Source: an uncultured Saprospiraceae bacterium
GTDB taxonomy: Bacteria; Bacteroidota; Bacteroidia; Chitinophagales; Saprospiraceae
Assembly (NCBI GenBank): GCA_937127195.1
Contig: CAKZLT010000464.1
Location: forward strand, 1 to 8,093
Direction of reading: 5' to 3'
DNA: 8,093 nucleotides
Made by a program: the position numbers and the translations under genes
Shown here: piece after piece, positions 6,768 through 8,093 of the stretch
Numbering within the stretch: the stretch's first letter is position 1
Layout of the letters: every line of letters begins with the position of its first letter
The notes under the pieces: model-generated
Databases searched by the model: none
Told to the model about the DNA's origin: nothing
The model's input: the letters and a program-made list of their open reading frames with translations, nothing else

Positions 6768-6771
6768 TCTG

Positions 6772-8093
6772 ATGAAGGATTTTAAGCGATTATTTAGCCT
6801 ATTGAAGCCATATCGATTGAGGATGTTACTCTTTTTCATCTTTGCAACATTAATGGTGTTTTTTAATGCTTTATCATTTGTAATGTCAGGTCCATTTTTT
6901 CAAATTCTATTTGAACCTGAAAAAATACAAATTGAAGCTCCCGCAGCAGTTAATGACTTGAAAACACTCATTCAATCAAGTCAATATGAACTAAGTGTCT
7001 ATATCGAACAAAATGGACAAGAAAAAGCTTTAATGTTTATTTGTTTATTTATTATAGCCGTCTTTTTCTTTAAAAATGTATTTCGTTATCTATCAGTCTT
7101 CACCATTATTCCTGTAAGATATGGTGTTGCCAAATCGCTCCGTAACAGACTTTTTGATAAAATATTGGATTTACCACTTCGTTTTTTTGCCGATGAGCGA
7201 AAAGGCGATTTGATTATCAAAATGACTAATGATGTAGAAGAGTTTAGACTTAGTTCTTTGAAAATGATTGAATCGTTGCTTAGAGACCCATTTGCCATTA
7301 TTTTATCCTTTGGTGTTATGATTTCGATTAGTTTAAAATTGACATTAATTGCAATCGTAATGATTATTTTTATTGTCCTCGTTATTGCTAGGGTCAGTAG
7401 TAAGCTTAAACAAAAATCAACCAAAGCGCAAGACAAAATGGCTGATATGACTTCTACTGTTGAAGAAACATTAGGTGGACTTCGCATCATAAAAGGCTTC
7501 AATGCACTCAATTATCAGCGCAATAAGTTCAATACAGAAAACGAAACACATCAAAATATGTTGACTCGAATCTCGTGGAGAATCGATACAGCGTCGCCGC
7601 TTTCGGAGTTCATGGGAGCATCTGCTGTCGTTGGACTTTTGTTAATTGGAGGTTCTTTAGCCGTTCGTGGAGAGTTTATTCCTGGAGCTTTGATTTCTTT
7701 TATTGCGTTATTTTGGAGTATGATAACACCATTAAAGTCGCTTTCTAACGCCTTTTTTAATCTAAAAAAAGGCTTTGGTGCAGCCGATAGAATTTATAGT
7801 TTATTAGAAACGCCTTCAAGTATTCAAGACGCTGAAAATGCTCAATCGATTAAGAATATTCACAAAAATATCGAATACCGAAATGTGGATTTTTCTTATG
7901 AAAATGACAGGCAAATTCTTAATAACGTTTCTTTCAACTTACCAAAAGGCAAGATATTAGCTTTAGTTGGTGCTTCGGGTGCAGGTAAGTCAACATTAGT
8001 TGACTTATTGCCACGTTTTTATGATATTGAAAGTGGCGAAATTCTGCTAGATGGAATTAATATAAAAGCACTCAAAATGTCAGATTTGAGAGA
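6772..8093 (+). CDS. MsbA-like ABC exporter half-transporter, 3' end outside window
   Basis: 440 codons are visible. This is a type IV (ABCB/MsbA-like) exporter with an N-terminal permease domain fused to an ATPase domain, acting in the inner membrane as a dimer. A basic amphipathic start (KDFKRLFSLLKPYR) precedes TM1 (about 18-38), followed by an unusually long 45-residue external loop, TM2 (about 86-113), TM3 and TM4 (about 170-206), TM5 and TM6 (about 280-320). The coupling region around LPLRFFADERKGDLI (133-149) is typical. The nucleotide-binding domain shows the A-loop tyrosine Y376 and Walker A GASGAGKST at 400-408 (K406). The Q-loop, LSGGQ signature, Walker B and H-loop lie beyond the edge; family members usually run to about 580-620 residues. 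The ATG at 6772 is the first after an in-frame stop at 6709-6711, and the next ATG (codon 18) would lose the elbow helix. Lipid A core or phospholipid flipping is possible, but the substrate is not determined by this sequence. Confidence 0.93.
   Translation, partial: MKDFKRLFSLLKPYRLRMLLFFIFATLMVFFNALSFVMSGPFFQILFEPEKIQIEAPAAVNDLKTLIQSSQYELSVYIEQNGQEKALMFICLFIIAVFFFKNVFRYLSVFTIIPVRYGVAKSLRNRLFDKILDLPLRFFADERKGDLIIKMTNDVEEFRLSSLKMIESLLRDPFAIILSFGVMISISLKLTLIAIVMIIFIVLVIARVSSKLKQKSTKAQDKMADMTSTVEETLGGLRIIKGFNALNYQRNKFNTENETHQNMLTRISWRIDTASPLSEFMGASAVVGLLLIGGSLAVRGEFIPGALISFIALFWSMITPLKSLSNAFFNLKKGFGAADRIYSLLETPSSIQDAENAQSIKNIHKNIEYRNVDFSYENDRQILNNVSFNLPKGKILALVGASGAGKSTLVDLLPRFYDIESGEILLDGINIKALKMSDLR

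Larger units (their letters stand above)
6228..6771. other. Divergent, very AT-rich intergenic spacer
   Basis: These 544 bases separate the starts of the two divergent genes and hold no credible coding frame. They are dominated by A and T runs, including four TTTTATTAAAA units (6576-6680), a 9-bp hairpin (6619-6640) and a TACCTTTG promoter-like box just before the rightward gene. On the minus strand no exact TAnnTTTG box occurs between 6228 and 6420, so the promoter of the large secreted-protein gene is not identified. No RNA gene was recognised. Confidence 0.7.

Noticed and set aside
7086..7511. Open frame of 141 codons on the minus strand
   Set aside because: It lies opposite the ABC exporter membrane domain. 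Its hydrophobic stretches mirror the complement of transmembrane codons, and the plus-strand frame has strong family motifs.

Overview
The window looks like a Bacteroidota (Bacteroidetes) chromosome segment. Its one complete large gene encodes a secreted protein that ends in a type IX secretion system (T9SS) C-terminal sorting domain and carries SprB-type repeats, both hallmarks of gliding or predatory Bacteroidota. The DNA is AT-rich, very much so between genes. Neither complete start has a Shine-Dalgarno sequence, and one gene has a Bacteroidota-type TAnnTTTG box. I cannot assign a genus.

Layout. Positions 1-290 form a convergent intergenic region packed with inverted repeats. It holds a possible 3' tail of a rightward gene (frame open from 1, stop at 85-87), a 25-bp palindrome (53-77) inside a larger inverted repeat (4-139), a perfect 23-bp-arm terminator (143-189), a second terminator (219-259) serving the leftward gene, and an all-AT hairpin whose outer arm contains that gene's stop codon (265-290). 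Positions 288-6227 on the minus strand encode a 1979-residue secreted, probably surface-attached multidomain protein. Positions 6228-6771 are a non-coding, very AT-rich divergent spacer. From 6772 to the right edge runs the first 440 codons of an MsbA-like ABC exporter, cut off shortly after Walker A.

The large protein reads, N to C: signal peptide; beta-sandwich N-terminal domain; [CARDB-like Ig domain plus right-handed parallel beta-helix plus DGDARP/GADE closing motif] twice in tandem at a constant 552-554-residue offset; a third CARDB-like domain; four SprB-like repeats, the first apparently split by an inserted 128-residue domain; and the T9SS sorting domain. It would cross the inner membrane by Sec and the outer membrane by T9SS. 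A role in adhesion or glycan binding is inference from architecture; no catalytic residues were identified.

The two main genes are divergent and show no obvious functional link. I found no mobile element, CRISPR array, tRNA, rRNA or defence system. The most unusual points are the nested SprB repeat, the tandem beta-helix duplication with a nearly unchanged 32-bp DNA patch, the candidate leaderless start of the ABC gene, and the stacked inverted repeats at the left edge.
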